From: Mycolicibacterium tusciae JS617
GTDB lineage: Bacteria; Actinomycetota; Actinomycetes; Mycobacteriales; Mycobacteriaceae
Length of the DNA: 64,000 nt
Assembly: GCF_000243415.2 (NCBI RefSeq)
Contig: NZ_KI912270.1
Location: 3,286,001 to 3,350,000 of the forward strand
Direction: 5' to 3'
Within the stretch, counting starts at the first letter, position 1. Every line of letters begins with the position of its first letter. Below, one piece after another: positions 1-8,731 of this stretch. The notes under the pieces were generated by a model. It was not told where the DNA came from. It did no database searches and saw only the letters and a program-made list of their open reading frames with translations. Position numbers and translations under genes: made by a program.

Positions 1-774
1 GTGCCCTCGCACGGCTTCCGCGGCGTGCTCGAGCACCTGGCCAAGGAGCTACGGCCGTGGGTTCCGGTGGTGTCCCTGGTGAAGGGCCTCGAGCAGGGCA
101 CCAACTATCGGATGAGCCAGATCGTCAACGAGGTGCTGCCCGGTCACCCGGCGGGCATCCTGGCCGGGCCTAACATCGCGCGGGAGGTCGCCGAGGGATA
201 TGCCGCCGCCGCGGTACTCGCGATGCCCGACCAGAGTCTCGCGGCGAACCTTGGAAACCTGTTCCGCACGAAGAGATTTCGGACCTATACCACCGATGAT
301 GTCGTCGGGGTGGAGATGGCGGGTGCGCTCAAGAACGTGTACGCGATCGCCGTGGGGATGGGCTATTCCCTTGGCATCGGCGAAAATACCCGCGCGATGG
401 TGATTGCCCGCGCCTTGCGGGAGATGTCGAAGCTCGGCGAAGCGATGGGCGGTCATCGTGACACGTTCGCGGGCCTGGCCGGCATGGGTGACCTCATCGT
501 CACATGCACCAGCCAGCGCAGCCGCAACCGCCACGTCGGCGAACAACTCGGCTCCGGTAAGACGATCGAAGAGATCATCTCCTCCATGAATCAGGTCGCC
601 GAGGGCGTGAAGGCCGCAAGCGTGATCATGGAATTCGCGGAAAAGTACGGCATCTCGATGCCTATCGCGCGCGAAGTCGACGGCGTGGTCAACCACGGTT
701 CCACCGTCGAACAGGCCTACCGTGGCCTGGCCGCCGAGAAGCCCGGCCATGAGGTGCACGGCGCAGGATTCTGA
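1..774 (+). CDS. gpsA: Glycerol-3-phosphate dehydrogenase [NAD(P)+], 3' part
   Basis: Makes sn-glycerol-3-phosphate from dihydroxyacetone phosphate for phospholipid synthesis in the cytoplasm. The 257 residues visible run from inside the NAD-binding domain to the end of the C-terminal catalytic domain. GpsA family landmarks include VSLVKGLE, the AGPNIAREV segment, EMAGALKNVYAIA with the catalytic Lys, and GLAGMGDL. The family is about 330 residues long, so roughly 75-80 N-terminal residues, including the GxGxxG loop, lie upstream of the window. The GTG at base 1 is an internal codon, not a start. The gene converges on the next one across a 10-bp gap. It matches the gpdA1 position next to htpX in M. 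tuberculosis. Confidence 0.93.
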   Translation: MPSHGFRGVLEHLAKELRPWVPVVSLVKGLEQGTNYRMSQIVNEVLPGHPAGILAGPNIAREVAEGYAAAAVLAMPDQSLAANLGNLFRTKRFRTYTTDDVVGVEMAGALKNVYAIAVGMGYSLGIGENTRAMVIARALREMSKLGEAMGGHRDTFAGLAGMGDLIVTCTSQRSRNRHVGEQLGSGKTIEEIISSMNQVAEGVKAASVIMEFAEKYGISMPIAREVDGVVNHGSTVEQAYRGLAAEKPGHEVHGAGF

Positions 775-784
775 GTCCGGTGGC

Positions 785-1312
785 TCAGTTGAAGTACGGG
801 TTGGTGCCCTCGGGACGATCCACCAGCGGGTTGCGACCACCGTTGATGATGTAGCTGCCCGTTGGGCTGAGAACGAACCCCGACTGGATGCGGCTGTCCG
901 AACAGGTCGTCACGGACCCGTCGCTGCCGCAGCTGACCGTCTGATAGCTGAGACGCGAACCCGCCGGGAGCGGCTTGGCGTTGACACTTGCAAAGACATC
1001 GCCAGCCGCAGTGGAGAACGCCGGCGCGCCCGGCCCGCCGCTGACAAGGTTCTCGCCCTGTGGCGCCCCGGGGATCGGGCCACTGCAGCCGTAGCCACCG
1101 TTGCGCTGCATGACGCAGGTCAAGCCGTCGGGCGTCTTGAAGGCGTACCAGTCATTGCCCATCACCTGGTACTCCGACAGGTTCGCCGGTGCGTACGCGT
1201 TCACGTTGGGCGGCGGCGGAGGTGGCGGTGCCGGCGGCTGAGCCATGGCGATACCCGGCAGTCCGATGAGGGCCGCGGAGCCAACAACGCCGATCAGCAT
1301 TCTGTTCAGCAC
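785..1312 (-). CDS. Secreted Pro-rich mycobacterial protein of unknown function
   Basis: A protein of about 175 residues with a signal peptide (hydrophobic segment GVVGSAALIGLPGIAMA), cleavage expected near AMA-QPP, then a run of eight prolines. The mature part has paired Cys residues and a GGYGCSGPIPGAP segment, a type I recognise in several exported mycobacterial proteins without known function. The start is uncertain. GTG at 1318 opens the longest frame, but a TAGGGT -10 box touches it. GTG at 1312 lies six bases after that box, which fits a leaderless transcript, so I prefer 1312. It stands alone, convergent with gpsA. Confidence 0.75.
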   Translation of the reverse strand: MLNRMLIGVVGSAALIGLPGIAMAQPPAPPPPPPPNVNAYAPANLSEYQVMGNDWYAFKTPDGLTCVMQRNGGYGCSGPIPGAPQGENLVSGGPGAPAFSTAAGDVFASVNAKPLPAGSRLSYQTVSCGSDGSVTTCSDSRIQSGFVLSPTGSYIINGGRNPLVDRPEGTNPYFN

Positions 1313-1318
1313 GTCCAC

Positions 1319-1324
1319 ACCCTA
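1319..1324 (-). promoter_or_regulatory. -10 box TAGGGT for a leaderless start at 1312
   Basis: On the minus strand TAGGGT is followed by exactly six bases and then GTG at 1312. TANNNT followed by 6-7 bases is the spacing seen at mycobacterial leaderless transcripts. No Shine-Dalgarno sequence is visible. The promoter role is inference. Confidence 0.45.
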
Positions 1325-1398
1325 AGTGGCGCGCCTGCGACTCGCAGCATGCCCCTGACATCGGCCTCTGGCCTGCGGGCGTTACCTGCTTAGCCAGC

Positions 1399-1423
1399 GA
1401 TTGGGTGCGCCGGCAGTCGCTGA
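1399..1423 (+). repeat. Left inverted arm next to the IS1182-type element
   Basis: A 25-base segment starting GATTGGGTGCGCC and ending TCGCTGA. With one gap it matches about 21 of 26 positions of the arm at 46175-46200. An inverted relative lies at 3312-3337 on the other side of the insertion sequence. Unlike the other three arms it does not touch a stop codon. Confidence 0.55.
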
Positions 1424-3310
1424 CGGGCTGTCTCGAATTGAAGTTCTCGCTGGATCGACGGGCATAGTTCGTCGCTGGATCGATGGTGAGTGTTAGTACT
1501 GGGGCCGCCCGATCAGGCGGGCAGTGGTGTGCTGGCGAGGTGGTTGAGGATCTTGCCGATGTTGTGGACCGCGGCGTGGAATGTCCATTCGCTGCGTGCT
1601 CGGGCCAGGCCTCTGCCGGTGAATCGGCGGAATCCGAGGTTGTGCTTGGCATGTCCGAATGGTGTCTCGGCGATGTGAGATCGCATGGCGTACTGAATGA
1701 TTCCCTGCGGGGTGCGTAACCGGTGAGCCATCGCCGCGATCGGATCGGCGTCGGTGGGCGGTGGCCCTTGAGTGGGATGTTCGGTGGCCGCGTGGTGCAC
1801 GTCGCGGGCCTTGCCGGTAGCGATCAGCCGGTCTGGTCCTGGCGCGGTCAGGTTCTCGTTCGTGCAGTAGCCGGCGTCGGCGAGCACCATCGCGATCGAG
1901 GAGGCGGTGGCCGTGGTTGATGTGTCATCGCGGCGGTGGCCGGTGATCAGGTCCGCGGACTTGATGGCCTTGTCGATCATGTCGGTGTAGTACTGGTTGT
2001 CCACCGGGCTGGTGCCCACCCCGGTGGCCACGATCAGCCCGTCAGCGGCGGTGACTGCCTGGCAGTTGTAGCCCTGCAGCCAGCCACCCCCGCGCAACGG
2101 CTGGATCCGTGATTGGGGATCGGTGAGATTGGCCGTGCGTTCGACGTTGGTGGCGGCCTGGGCGGCAGCCACCTGCGCGGCCCGGGCCCGCTCCAGTCGC
2201 GCTCGCGCCTGACGGACCCGGGCGTTCTGCTCGACGGGCGCCGGTGAGCGCCCCGGACGTCGGGCGCCGACCGCGCCGCGTGCGGCCCAACTCTGGTGTT
2301 TGGCCTGCGACCTGGCCACCGCCGCGGCCAGCACCCGCTCGGCCATCGCCACCTGGGCGCCGGCCGGGATCCGGCCGGTCATCTTCTCCCCGGCCGCGAT
2401 GCGCGCCAGATACTTGCCCACCAAGGCGTCGCGTTCGGCGCGTTCGGCGGCGATCTCGGCGTCGATGCGGGCCTGGGCTTGGGCGATGCGCCCCGATCGG
2501 TCGTGGGCAACCCGTTCGAGCTCAACCGATTCCGCAGCCGGTGCACCATCATCGGCGGCGGGCCCCTGGGCGGTGTCCTCGGCGTTGCGCCGTGCCAGCG
2601 CTTCGGCGATGCGTTTAGCCAGCACCGCCGGATCGGTCAACTCGGCCGGTACCGACCCCGGGTTATCGTCGCCAAACATCTCGTCCTCGGCGGCATCAGT
2701 GGCTTCGTGTGCGGCCGCCGCAGCCTTGGCGATTCGGGCCGCCTCCGCCGCGGCGGCCTTGGCTAGCCCCGAGGTGGTGCGGTTGGCCGACAGCGACGCG
2801 TTCGAGGCGATCTTGACTCCGTCGAGTGCCACAGTCTCCAGCCGGCCCAACCCCAGCCCGGCAGCCAACATCAACACCTCGGTGAACAACTGCTCACACG
2901 CGGCGTGGTTCTCGGCGCGAAACCGCGCGATCGTGACGTGATCAGGCCCATCACCAGCACAGATCACCCGATAAGACACCACATCAGCACACGCCCGCTC
3001 GATCCGACGCGAGGACCGCACCCCCTGCGACCACGCCCAGATCAGCAGCGTCACCAACATGTCGGGGTCATACCCGGCCCGCCCGACACCACCGGTCCGT
3101 CGCTGGTGGTGAAACGCCGAGGTGTCCAACCCCTCCACGATCCCGATCAACGCCCACACCGAATGATCCGCAGGCAGCCACTCCCGCATATCCGGCGGAA
3201 CTAAGAACTGCTGATCACGCACTACCGGTCGATACCCCTTGGCCACCAACACATTCTCGACGACCAACAAATCAGGCACTCACACCGACACGCCATTTCG
3301 AAACAACCCG
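1424..3310. mobile_element. IS1182-type insertion sequence
   Basis: About 1.9 kb with one transposase gene on the minus strand. Likely terminal inverted repeats are CGGGCTGTCTCGAA at 1424-1437 and its partner CGGGTTGTTTCGAA on the minus strand at 3297-3310, matching at 12 of 14 bases. No obvious target duplication was found. Outside these ends lie the inverted arms at 1399-1423 and 3312-3337. The transposase reads through intact, so the element may still be active. The exact ends are an estimate. Confidence 0.75.
1513..3279 (-). CDS. IS1182-family transposase
   Basis: A DDE transposase of 588 residues. The N-terminal domain carries LPADHSVWALIGIVEGLD. The first catalytic Asp is about residue 153 (ETVALDGVKIASNAS), the second about 468 (LADAGYCTNENL) and the Glu about 538 (AETPFGHAKHNLGFRRF). 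Between the first and second acids lies a long Ala/Arg-rich, probably coiled-coil insert (about residues 170-390), then ANLTDPQSRIQ, the usual lead-in to the RNase H core. The frame is uninterrupted. The start could also be the Met at residue 31 (MREWLPADHS). It is the only gene in the element. Confidence 0.93.
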   Translation of the reverse strand: MPDLLVVENVLVAKGYRPVVRDQQFLVPPDMREWLPADHSVWALIGIVEGLDTSAFHHQRRTGGVGRAGYDPDMLVTLLIWAWSQGVRSSRRIERACADVVSYRVICAGDGPDHVTIARFRAENHAACEQLFTEVLMLAAGLGLGRLETVALDGVKIASNASLSANRTTSGLAKAAAAEAARIAKAAAAAHEATDAAEDEMFGDDNPGSVPAELTDPAVLAKRIAEALARRNAEDTAQGPAADDGAPAAESVELERVAHDRSGRIAQAQARIDAEIAAERAERDALVGKYLARIAAGEKMTGRIPAGAQVAMAERVLAAAVARSQAKHQSWAARGAVGARRPGRSPAPVEQNARVRQARARLERARAAQVAAAQAATNVERTANLTDPQSRIQPLRGGGWLQGYNCQAVTAADGLIVATGVGTSPVDNQYYTDMIDKAIKSADLITGHRRDDTSTTATASSIAMVLADAGYCTNENLTAPGPDRLIATGKARDVHHAATEHPTQGPPPTDADPIAAMAHRLRTPQGIIQYAMRSHIAETPFGHAKHNLGFRRFTGRGLARARSEWTFHAAVHNIGKILNHLASTPLPA

Positions 3311-3311
3311 C

Positions 3312-3337
3312 TGAGCGAACGTTTGGGCACCGAAATC
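3312..3337 (-). repeat. Right inverted arm, two bases after the htpX stop
   Basis: Read on the minus strand it begins GATTTCGGTGC, two bases after the TGA of htpX, and matches the arm at 47703-47728 at 22 of 26 bases. Together with 1399-1423 it encloses the IS1182-type element. It may be half of a palindromic terminator of htpX. Confidence 0.6.
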
Positions 3338-3339
3338 GC

Positions 3340-4218
3340 TCAGTAGCGGTCCGGCCCCCGGCCCGCCATCGCCTCCAGCCGCGCGATGCGGTCTTCCATC
3401 GGTGGATGCGTCGCGAAAAGCTTGCCGATTTTCTCGCCGGCCCGGAACGGGTTGGCGATCATCAGGTGCGCCTGATCGGCCAGCTGCGGCTCCGGCGGCA
3501 GCGGGGCCTGCTGCACACCCATGCTGATCTTGCGCAGGGCGCTCGCCAACGCCAGCGGATCACCCGTCAACTCCGCGCCCGACTGGTCGGCCTGGTACTC
3601 GCGTGACCGCGAAACGGCCAGCTTGATCACCGTCGCGGCGATCGGGCCGAGGAGCGAAACCAGAAGAATTGCAAAGGGATTGGTGCCACCCTCACGGTTC
3701 CCACCGAACATGCTCGCGAAGAACGCCAGGTTCGCCAATGCGGTGATCACCGCAGCCATGGCGCCCGCCACACACGAGATGAGAATGTCACGGTTGTACA
3801 CATGACTGAGCTCGTGGCCGAGCACCGCCCGCAATTCCCGCTCGTTGAGGATGCCGAGGATGCCTGTCGTGCAGCACACTGCCGCGTTGCGCGGGTTGCG
3901 CCCCGTCGCGAACGCATTCGGAGCCGCGGTGTCGCTGATGTAGAGCCGCGGCATGGGCTGGCGCGCCGTGGTCGCCAGTTCGCGCACGATCTTGTACATC
4001 AACGGCGCCTGCATCTCGTTCACCGGCTGCGCGTGCATCGCTTTCAACGCCAGCTTGTCGCTGTTGAAGTACACGTACACGTTCATGCCGACGGCGAACA
4101 GGACGGCCAGAAACATGATGTTCCGCCCGAACAGTGCGCCGACGAAGACGATCAGCGCCGAAAAGCTGGCGAGCAGCAAGAACGTCTTTGCCGTGTTCGC
4201 GTGCGGATGCCAGGTCAT
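3340..4218 (-). CDS. htpX: Membrane zinc metalloprotease HtpX
   Basis: A 292-residue M48 peptidase that degrades misfolded membrane proteins. Two N-terminal membrane helices (about residues 12-52) precede the zinc motif HELSH at 135-139. Two further hydrophobic segments (about 145-200) follow, then [13 protein letters not shown] supplies the third zinc-ligand Glu, and [15 protein letters not shown] is the usual family C-terminus. Length is normal. The neighbour on one side is grcC1, 41 bases upstream on the same strand, the same order as in M. tuberculosis. Its stop lies two bases from the repeat arm at the edge of the IS1182-type element, so its original downstream terminator may have been split. 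Confidence 0.95.
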   Translation of the reverse strand: MTWHPHANTAKTFLLLASFSALIVFVGALFGRNIMFLAVLFAVGMNVYVYFNSDKLALKAMHAQPVNEMQAPLMYKIVRELATTARQPMPRLYISDTAAPNAFATGRNPRNAAVCCTTGILGILNERELRAVLGHELSHVYNRDILISCVAGAMAAVITALANLAFFASMFGGNREGGTNPFAILLVSLLGPIAATVIKLAVSRSREYQADQSGAELTGDPLALASALRKISMGVQQAPLPPEPQLADQAHLMIANPFRAGEKIGKLFATHPPMEDRIARLEAMAGRGPDRY

Positions 4219-4259
4219 GCTTGTCTAACGCTTAGCCCGGCTGCGCAAGTTCCGCTGCC

Positions 4260-5267
4260 TCAGCCGTGGCGATTCGCCGTGTAATCCGCCAGTGTCGCCA
4301 ATGCCTGGCGGCCCGGACCCTCGGGCAGATTCGCCAGCTCCTCACGGGCCTGCGCGGCATACTCAGCGACCGTCGCTTTGGCCCGCACCATGCCTTGGGA
4401 GGCCCGCAGCAGTCGGAGTGCCTCCGCCAGATCGTCGTCGTTCTCCACCGGACCGGCCAAAAGTTCACGCAGCCGGTCGGCGTCGACACCCGTATCCCGC
4501 AGGGCGTACAGCACCGGCAGCGTGTGCACACCCTCACGTAGATCCGTGCCGGGCAACTTTCCGGATTCGTCTGGATCACTGTCGATGTCGATGATGTCGT
4601 CGGAGATCTGGAACGCTGTGCCGACGATGCCGCCGAGGCGGCTGAGCCGCTCGATCTGCTCCTCGTCGGCGCCGGAGAAGGTCGCGCCGAACCGGCCGGA
4701 CGCCGCGATCAGGCAGGCGGTCTTTTCGTACACCACCTTCAGGTAGTGCTCGACGGAGTCGACATGCTCGGCCGCACCGCGCGTTTCGCGCATCTGGCCC
4801 GTGACCAGCTGGGCGAACGTTTCGGCGATGATGCGCACCGCCTCCGGGCCCAGCCGGGAGACCAGCCGCGAAGCCGTCGCGAACAGGTAGTCACCAGCCA
4901 GGATTGCGATGTTGTTGCTCCACCGTGCGTTCGCGCTGGGCGCACCACGCCGGACCTGGGCCTCGTCCATTACATCGTCGTGGTACAGCGTCGCCAGGTG
5001 GACCAACTCGATGACGGCGCCGGCGACATCGACCTGCCAAGCATCGGGCTCGGGACCGAGCCGCGCCGACAACACGGTGAACAGTGGACGGAACCGCTTA
5101 CCGCCGGCCTGGAACAGGTGCTGAACGGCCTCGGACATCAGCTCGTCGGCTTTGCCCAGCTCAGTGGCCATCAAATCCTCGATGCGGGCCACCGCTTCGC
5201 GCACGTCCTGCGCAAAGGCGTCGTCGCCGAAGTCGACGCCTGCCACCACACTCGCCGGTGTCCTCAC
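4260..5267 (-). CDS. grcC1: Polyprenyl diphosphate synthase (menaquinone side chain)
   Basis: A trans-isoprenyl diphosphate synthase that lengthens allylic diphosphates with isopentenyl diphosphate. In this cluster it probably makes the menaquinone tail. Using the GTG at 5267 it has 335 residues, with the first Asp-rich motif DDVMD at about 97-101, the second DDIID at about 223-227, and GGKRFRPL for substrate binding. The frame is open up to an ATG at 5294, but a TATGTT -10 box lies exactly six bases upstream of GTG 5267, and the protein then starts at RTPASVVAGVD as the M. tuberculosis GrcC1 does. It is divergent from menJ. Confidence 0.92.
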   Translation of the reverse strand: MRTPASVVAGVDFGDDAFAQDVREAVARIEDLMATELGKADELMSEAVQHLFQAGGKRFRPLFTVLSARLGPEPDAWQVDVAGAVIELVHLATLYHDDVMDEAQVRRGAPSANARWSNNIAILAGDYLFATASRLVSRLGPEAVRIIAETFAQLVTGQMRETRGAAEHVDSVEHYLKVVYEKTACLIAASGRFGATFSGADEEQIERLSRLGGIVGTAFQISDDIIDIDSDPDESGKLPGTDLREGVHTLPVLYALRDTGVDADRLRELLAGPVENDDDLAEALRLLRASQGMVRAKATVAEYAAQAREELANLPEGPGRQALATLADYTANRHG

Positions 5268-5273
5268 CCTGCC

Positions 5274-5279
5274 AACATA
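5274..5279 (-). promoter_or_regulatory. -10 box TATGTT of a leaderless grcC1 transcript
   Basis: TATGTT on the minus strand, six bases (GGCAGG), then the GTG start of grcC1 at 5267. This decides the start and argues against the longer ATG form at 5294. It is inferred from spacing alone. Confidence 0.55.
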
Positions 5280-5330
5280 CTGGGAGCTATGCACTTACCG
5301 GCGGGCAGGAGCGAGGCGACCGGGGGATCG

Positions 5331-6545
5331 ATGAAGGCCGACGTGGTGGTCGTCGGGGCCGGCCCCGCCGGTTCCGCCGCGGCCGCGTGGGCGTGTCGGG
5401 CCGGGCGCGACGTGCTGGTGATCGATTCCGCGCAGTTCCCTCGCGACAAGGCATGCGGCGACGGCCTGACTCCCCGCGCGGTCCAGGAGATGGAGCGGCT
5501 CGGCCTCGGACCGTGGCTCGACGGCCGCGTGCGGCACCGCGGGCTTCGAATGTCAGGCTTCGGCGCCGACGTCGAGATCGAGTGGCCGGGGCCGTCGTTC
5601 CCCGCCACCTCGAGCGCAGTCCCGCGCACCGAACTCGACGACCGCATCCGCATGGTGGCCGTCGACGAGGGCGCAAAGATGATGCTCGGCGCCAAAGCCG
5701 TTGACGTCCGCCATGATTCGTCGGGCCGGGTGTCGTCGGTGATACTGGACAACGGTGCCGAGATCGGGTGTGGCGAGCTGATCGTCGCCGACGGTGCGCG
5801 CTCGACCCTAGGGCGGGTGCTCGGTCGCGAGTGGCACAAGCAGACGGTCTACGGCGTGGCGATCCGCGGATATATCGCCACACCGCGCGCGAACGAGCCG
5901 TGGATCACGTCGCATCTCGAATTGCGCTCACCCGAGCATGAAGTGCTGCCGGGCTACGGCTGGATCTTCCCGCTGGGCAACGGCGAGGTGAACATCGGCG
6001 TTGGCGCCCTCGCGACCTCCAAGCGGCCGGCCGACGCCGCCCTACGGCCGCTGATGTCGTACTACACCGACCTGCGCCGCGAGGAATGGGGCTTCGACGG
6101 TGAGCCGCGCGCGGGTCTATCGGCGTTGCTTCCGATGGGTGGGGCCGTATCCGGGGTGGCCGGGCCGAACTGGATGCTGATCGGGGACGCCGCAGCCTGC
6201 GTCAATCCGCTGAATGGCGAGGGCATCGACTACGGGCTGGAGACCGGCAGGCTGGCGGTCGAGCTGCTGGGCACCGGGGACTTCACGTCGGCGTGGCCCG
6301 CGGTGTTGTCGGCGCATTACGCGCAGGGTTTCTCCGTGGCACGACGGCTGGGGCTGCTGTTGACGATTCCGCGATTCCTGCCCGCGACGGGGCCGCTGGC
6401 GATGCGGTCGTCGCATCTGATGACGATCGCAGTCCGCGTGATGGGCAACTTCGTCACCGACGAGGATGCGGACTGGGTTGCGCGGGTGTGGCGGCGGGCG
6501 GGTGCGGCGTCGCGTCGCATCGACGAACGGCCACCGTTTCGCTAG
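5331..6545 (+). CDS. menJ: Menaquinone beta-isoprenyl reductase (geranylgeranyl reductase family)
   Basis: A FAD-dependent reductase that saturates one double bond of the menaquinone tail; the M. tuberculosis counterpart is Rv0561c. It has 404 residues. The Rossmann motif GAGPAG is at about 9-14, CGDGLTPRAV follows as in this family, and GDAAACVNPLNGEGI marks the second FAD contact. The ATG at 5331 has GGGGG four bases upstream. The same frame is open far upstream but there it lies antisense to grcC1, so that part is not coding. It is divergent from grcC1 and shares a CTAG with the stop of the next gene. Confidence 0.93.
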   Translation: MKADVVVVGAGPAGSAAAAWACRAGRDVLVIDSAQFPRDKACGDGLTPRAVQEMERLGLGPWLDGRVRHRGLRMSGFGADVEIEWPGPSFPATSSAVPRTELDDRIRMVAVDEGAKMMLGAKAVDVRHDSSGRVSSVILDNGAEIGCGELIVADGARSTLGRVLGREWHKQTVYGVAIRGYIATPRANEPWITSHLELRSPEHEVLPGYGWIFPLGNGEVNIGVGALATSKRPADAALRPLMSYYTDLRREEWGFDGEPRAGLSALLPMGGAVSGVAGPNWMLIGDAAACVNPLNGEGIDYGLETGRLAVELLGTGDFTSAWPAVLSAHYAQGFSVARRLGLLLTIPRFLPATGPLAMRSSHLMTIAVRVMGNFVTDEDADWVARVWRRAGAASRRIDERPPFR

Positions 6546-6802
6546 CTGTCGCGGCGCTGCTTTCGCTTCTCAAGCGCCATGGCGATGCTCACGTCCTTGG
6601 GCGTTTGGCCGTCCCCGGTTGAACCCGCGAGCCACAGGGCGATGAGTACATCGCCGGTGGTGATGAACAGACCCGCCCAGTACGCCCAGCGGAGCGCAGG
6701 GTCGGGCTGCGACGCGAAAAACATGATCAGGAAGATCGGGCCGACGATGCCGAAGACGAACGTCATGGCCTGAAACATCAGATACCGCTTGAACGTTTCC
6801 AT
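6542..6802 (-). CDS. Small two-helix membrane protein, unknown function
   Basis: An 86-residue protein starting METFKRYLMFQ. Two hydrophobic segments are visible, about residues 13-29 (FVFGIVGPIFLIMFFA) and 39-59 (AYWAGLFITTG onward), followed by a charged tail EKRKQRRDS. I recognise no family beyond a general mycobacterial small membrane protein. Its stop overlaps the stop of convergent menJ at the shared bases CTAG. The frame continues upstream of 6802, but those residues look antisense to the next gene. Confidence 0.7.
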   Translation of the reverse strand: METFKRYLMFQAMTFVFGIVGPIFLIMFFASQPDPALRWAYWAGLFITTGDVLIALWLAGSTGDGQTPKDVSIAMALEKRKQRRDS

Positions 6803-6823
6803 CTCGAGTGCAGAATATCGCGG

Positions 6824-7252
6824 GTGCCCGATGTCTACCGCGCTCCGATGCGGTCCCGTAGCGACGACATCGACCATCAACTGGCGATCGACCGCGCGCT
6901 CGCGATGGGACTCGTCGGCTTTGGTGACGCAGGTGCCGACGATCGGCTCGCCCGCCGCGTCGCCCGCTTCGCCGACGTGTCCGACGGCTCGTTCGTGTGG
7001 ACCCGCGACACCGACGGTCTCTACTGGCTCGGCCGCATCGACGGCCCACTCTTCTACGACGACGCGGGTGCCGCCGTCGATCTCGTCCACGTCCGGCCGT
7101 GTCGATGGATCACCGATCCGGTGCTCGAACCCGACGTACCCGCCGCGGTGCTCGCCACGTTCGCAAGGGGCGGCCGCAACTTTCAACAGACGCACAGCCC
7201 AGGTGTCGGCGAGCAGACGGCGGCGATTTGGCGCACGCGCCGCGCAGGGTAG
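6824..7252 (+). CDS. Conserved hypothetical protein
   Basis: 142 residues from GTG 6824, or 134 from ATG 6848. It is Arg/Asp-rich and soluble-looking, with a core FADVSDGSFVWTRDTDGLYW followed by VHVRPCRWI and GRGGRNFQQTH-like residues near the end. Proteins of this build occur in actinobacteria without a known role. No catalytic motif is evident. It is divergent from the small membrane protein, and only 21 bases separate the two starts, so their promoters must overlap. Confidence 0.6.
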   Translation: MPDVYRAPMRSRSDDIDHQLAIDRALAMGLVGFGDAGADDRLARRVARFADVSDGSFVWTRDTDGLYWLGRIDGPLFYDDAGAAVDLVHVRPCRWITDPVLEPDVPAAVLATFARGGRNFQQTHSPGVGEQTAAIWRTRRAG

Positions 7253-7330
7253 GACGAAAACCGGTGAAAACCGTTGCTGGAGCGCGAGGTTTGCACAGCC
7301 AGACTAACTGTAAGCCCAGCTAGACGACCT

Positions 7331-7352
7331 ATCCCGAAACACTTTGCGGGAT
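7331..7352. other. Short inverted repeat before the exported peptide gene
   Basis: ATCCCG, ten bases, CGGGAT, located 52 bases upstream of the start at 7404. It could be a weak hairpin terminator of the upstream gene or an operator. There is no T-tract. Confidence 0.25.
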
Positions 7353-7403
7353 TACCCTGGATAGCACAGGCGTTCTGATAAGCATCGGCGGAAGGAATGC
7401 GCG

Positions 7404-7631
7404 ATGCAGAAGCTGACATTTCGAGCAGCACTCGCGGCAATGGCCGTCGCGGCCGCCGCGTTGGGCACGGCCACCGGTGCGAGCGCAGCGCCCACCGGCC
7501 CGTGTGAAGAAGTCACGTACGTCGGCGTGTGCCAGCCGTTCCATCAGCAGCAGACGCGGTCCCCGTCACAGCAGGGCATGGGTGAAGTGATCGTGCCCGG
7601 CATCGGCAACAACCCCGTGACCGTCGGCTAG
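7404..7631 (+). CDS. Small exported protein, unknown function
   Basis: A 75-residue precursor. A clear signal peptide (MQKLTFRAALAAMAVAAAAL) ends at GASA-AP, leaving a mature peptide of about 46 residues with two Cys (PCEEV and GVCQP) that could form one disulfide, a Gln-rich stretch and a C-terminus VPGIGNNPVTVG. A Shine-Dalgarno AAGGAA stands before the ATG. Its stop overlaps that of the convergent esterase at the shared bases CTAG. No family recognised. Confidence 0.7.
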   Translation: MQKLTFRAALAAMAVAAAALGTATGASAAPTGPCEEVTYVGVCQPFHQQQTRSPSQQGMGEVIVPGIGNNPVTVG

Positions 7632-8686
7632 CCAAGCGACTTCGCGAAACCGCTCACGTCGCGGATGCTGGCGTCGAACACCTCTGGCATCACGTGCGGC
7701 AGTAACAGGTCGCCGCCATGACAGGTGCCCGCGACCATCCGGCCCACCGTAGGCACCCCGGCTCGAAGAAGGCGGCGGTAGTACTGCAACCCCTCGTCGC
7801 GCAACGGGTCCAGTTCGTTGACCGAGATGACATGCGGCGGCAGGCCCGCCAATTCGTCATCGGTGGCCACCGCGGCCCAACAGGTCGCGTCGTCGCCATG
7901 GCTGTTGGTGGGGTCGTAGAGCGAGCCGAGCAGCGCCAGCTGCTGGCACGTGACGAAGTACTCATCGTTCTCGGTGAGCGAGGGTAGGTCCTCGCACTCG
8001 TCGAGCCAACGATTCGAGATGTACGGACACTGCGCGTAGAAGCCCGCGACCTCGTGCAGCCAGCCGTCCCGCTTCGCCCGGTGGGCGACGGTGAGCGTCA
8101 GGTTGCCGCCGCCGGATTCACCGGACACGATCAGGTGCGCGATGCCGAGTTCGGCGCGGTTGGCTGCGGCCCATCGGACCGCAGCCGCGCAGTCGTTCAG
8201 ACCCGCAGGGAACGGGTGCGGGCCGAGCTTGCCGCCCGAGTTGCGGAGCTCCACACCGACGACGACAACGCCTGTTGCGGCGAGGTATTCGCGCAGCTTC
8301 CGATATCCGACATCGGCAGCACTACCGATTGCCATCCCGCCGCCGTGCAGGTGCACCACTCCCGGGATCGGACCGTCGGCGCGGTCGGGCCTGCTGATGT
8401 ACAGCGTGATGTCGTTGCCGTCGTCGCCGGTGATTGTGGTCGTTGTCGTGGTGGCACCGGTGATCTCGGGAGCGGCTAACGCAAAGACGTCGAAGATCGC
8501 GCCCATGCCTTCTTCGCTCATCGCGGCGAAGGCCAGCCGCTCCTCCAACGGAGCGTCGACGGTCAGCGGTATCGGCGGCATTCTGCCGTCGAGCCCGAAC
8601 TCGGCGAGCGCCTTGACCATTCGCGGGTCAGAACGAGGGTCGGTGGCGAGGGTGGATTCTGGGTCGGCGTGACGTCCGTGGGCCAT
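7628..8686 (-). CDS. Alpha/beta hydrolase, HSL-type esterase/lipase
   Basis: A 352-residue hydrolase of the hormone-sensitive-lipase class that cleaves carboxylic esters. The oxyanion motif HGGG is at about 114-117 and the nucleophile Ser in GESGGG at about 191. The acid is probably in NELDPLRDEG and the His in GTCHGGD. The N-terminal cap is about 100 residues. A TTG at 8701 would add five residues; the ATG at 8686 is preferred. No signal peptide. It stands between the exported peptide and the sulfur cassette with no evident link to either. Confidence 0.85.
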   Translation of the reverse strand: MAHGRHADPESTLATDPRSDPRMVKALAEFGLDGRMPPIPLTVDAPLEERLAFAAMSEEGMGAIFDVFALAAPEITGATTTTTTITGDDGNDITLYISRPDRADGPIPGVVHLHGGGMAIGSAADVGYRKLREYLAATGVVVVGVELRNSGGKLGPHPFPAGLNDCAAAVRWAAANRAELGIAHLIVSGESGGGNLTLTVAHRAKRDGWLHEVAGFYAQCPYISNRWLDECEDLPSLTENDEYFVTCQQLALLGSLYDPTNSHGDDATCWAAVATDDELAGLPPHVISVNELDPLRDEGLQYYRRLLRAGVPTVGRMVAGTCHGGDLLLPHVMPEVFDASIRDVSGFAKSLG

Positions 8687-8731
8687 GGCGCGACGGTACA
8701 ACTCGGCCGCGCGTCGCGGCCCGGATTCCGG

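Noticed and set aside
4746..5330. Upstream extension of the menJ frame (would give a 599-residue protein)
   Set aside because: This stretch is antisense to grcC1 coding sequence, has no Rossmann start and no family similarity; menJ begins at ATG 5331.
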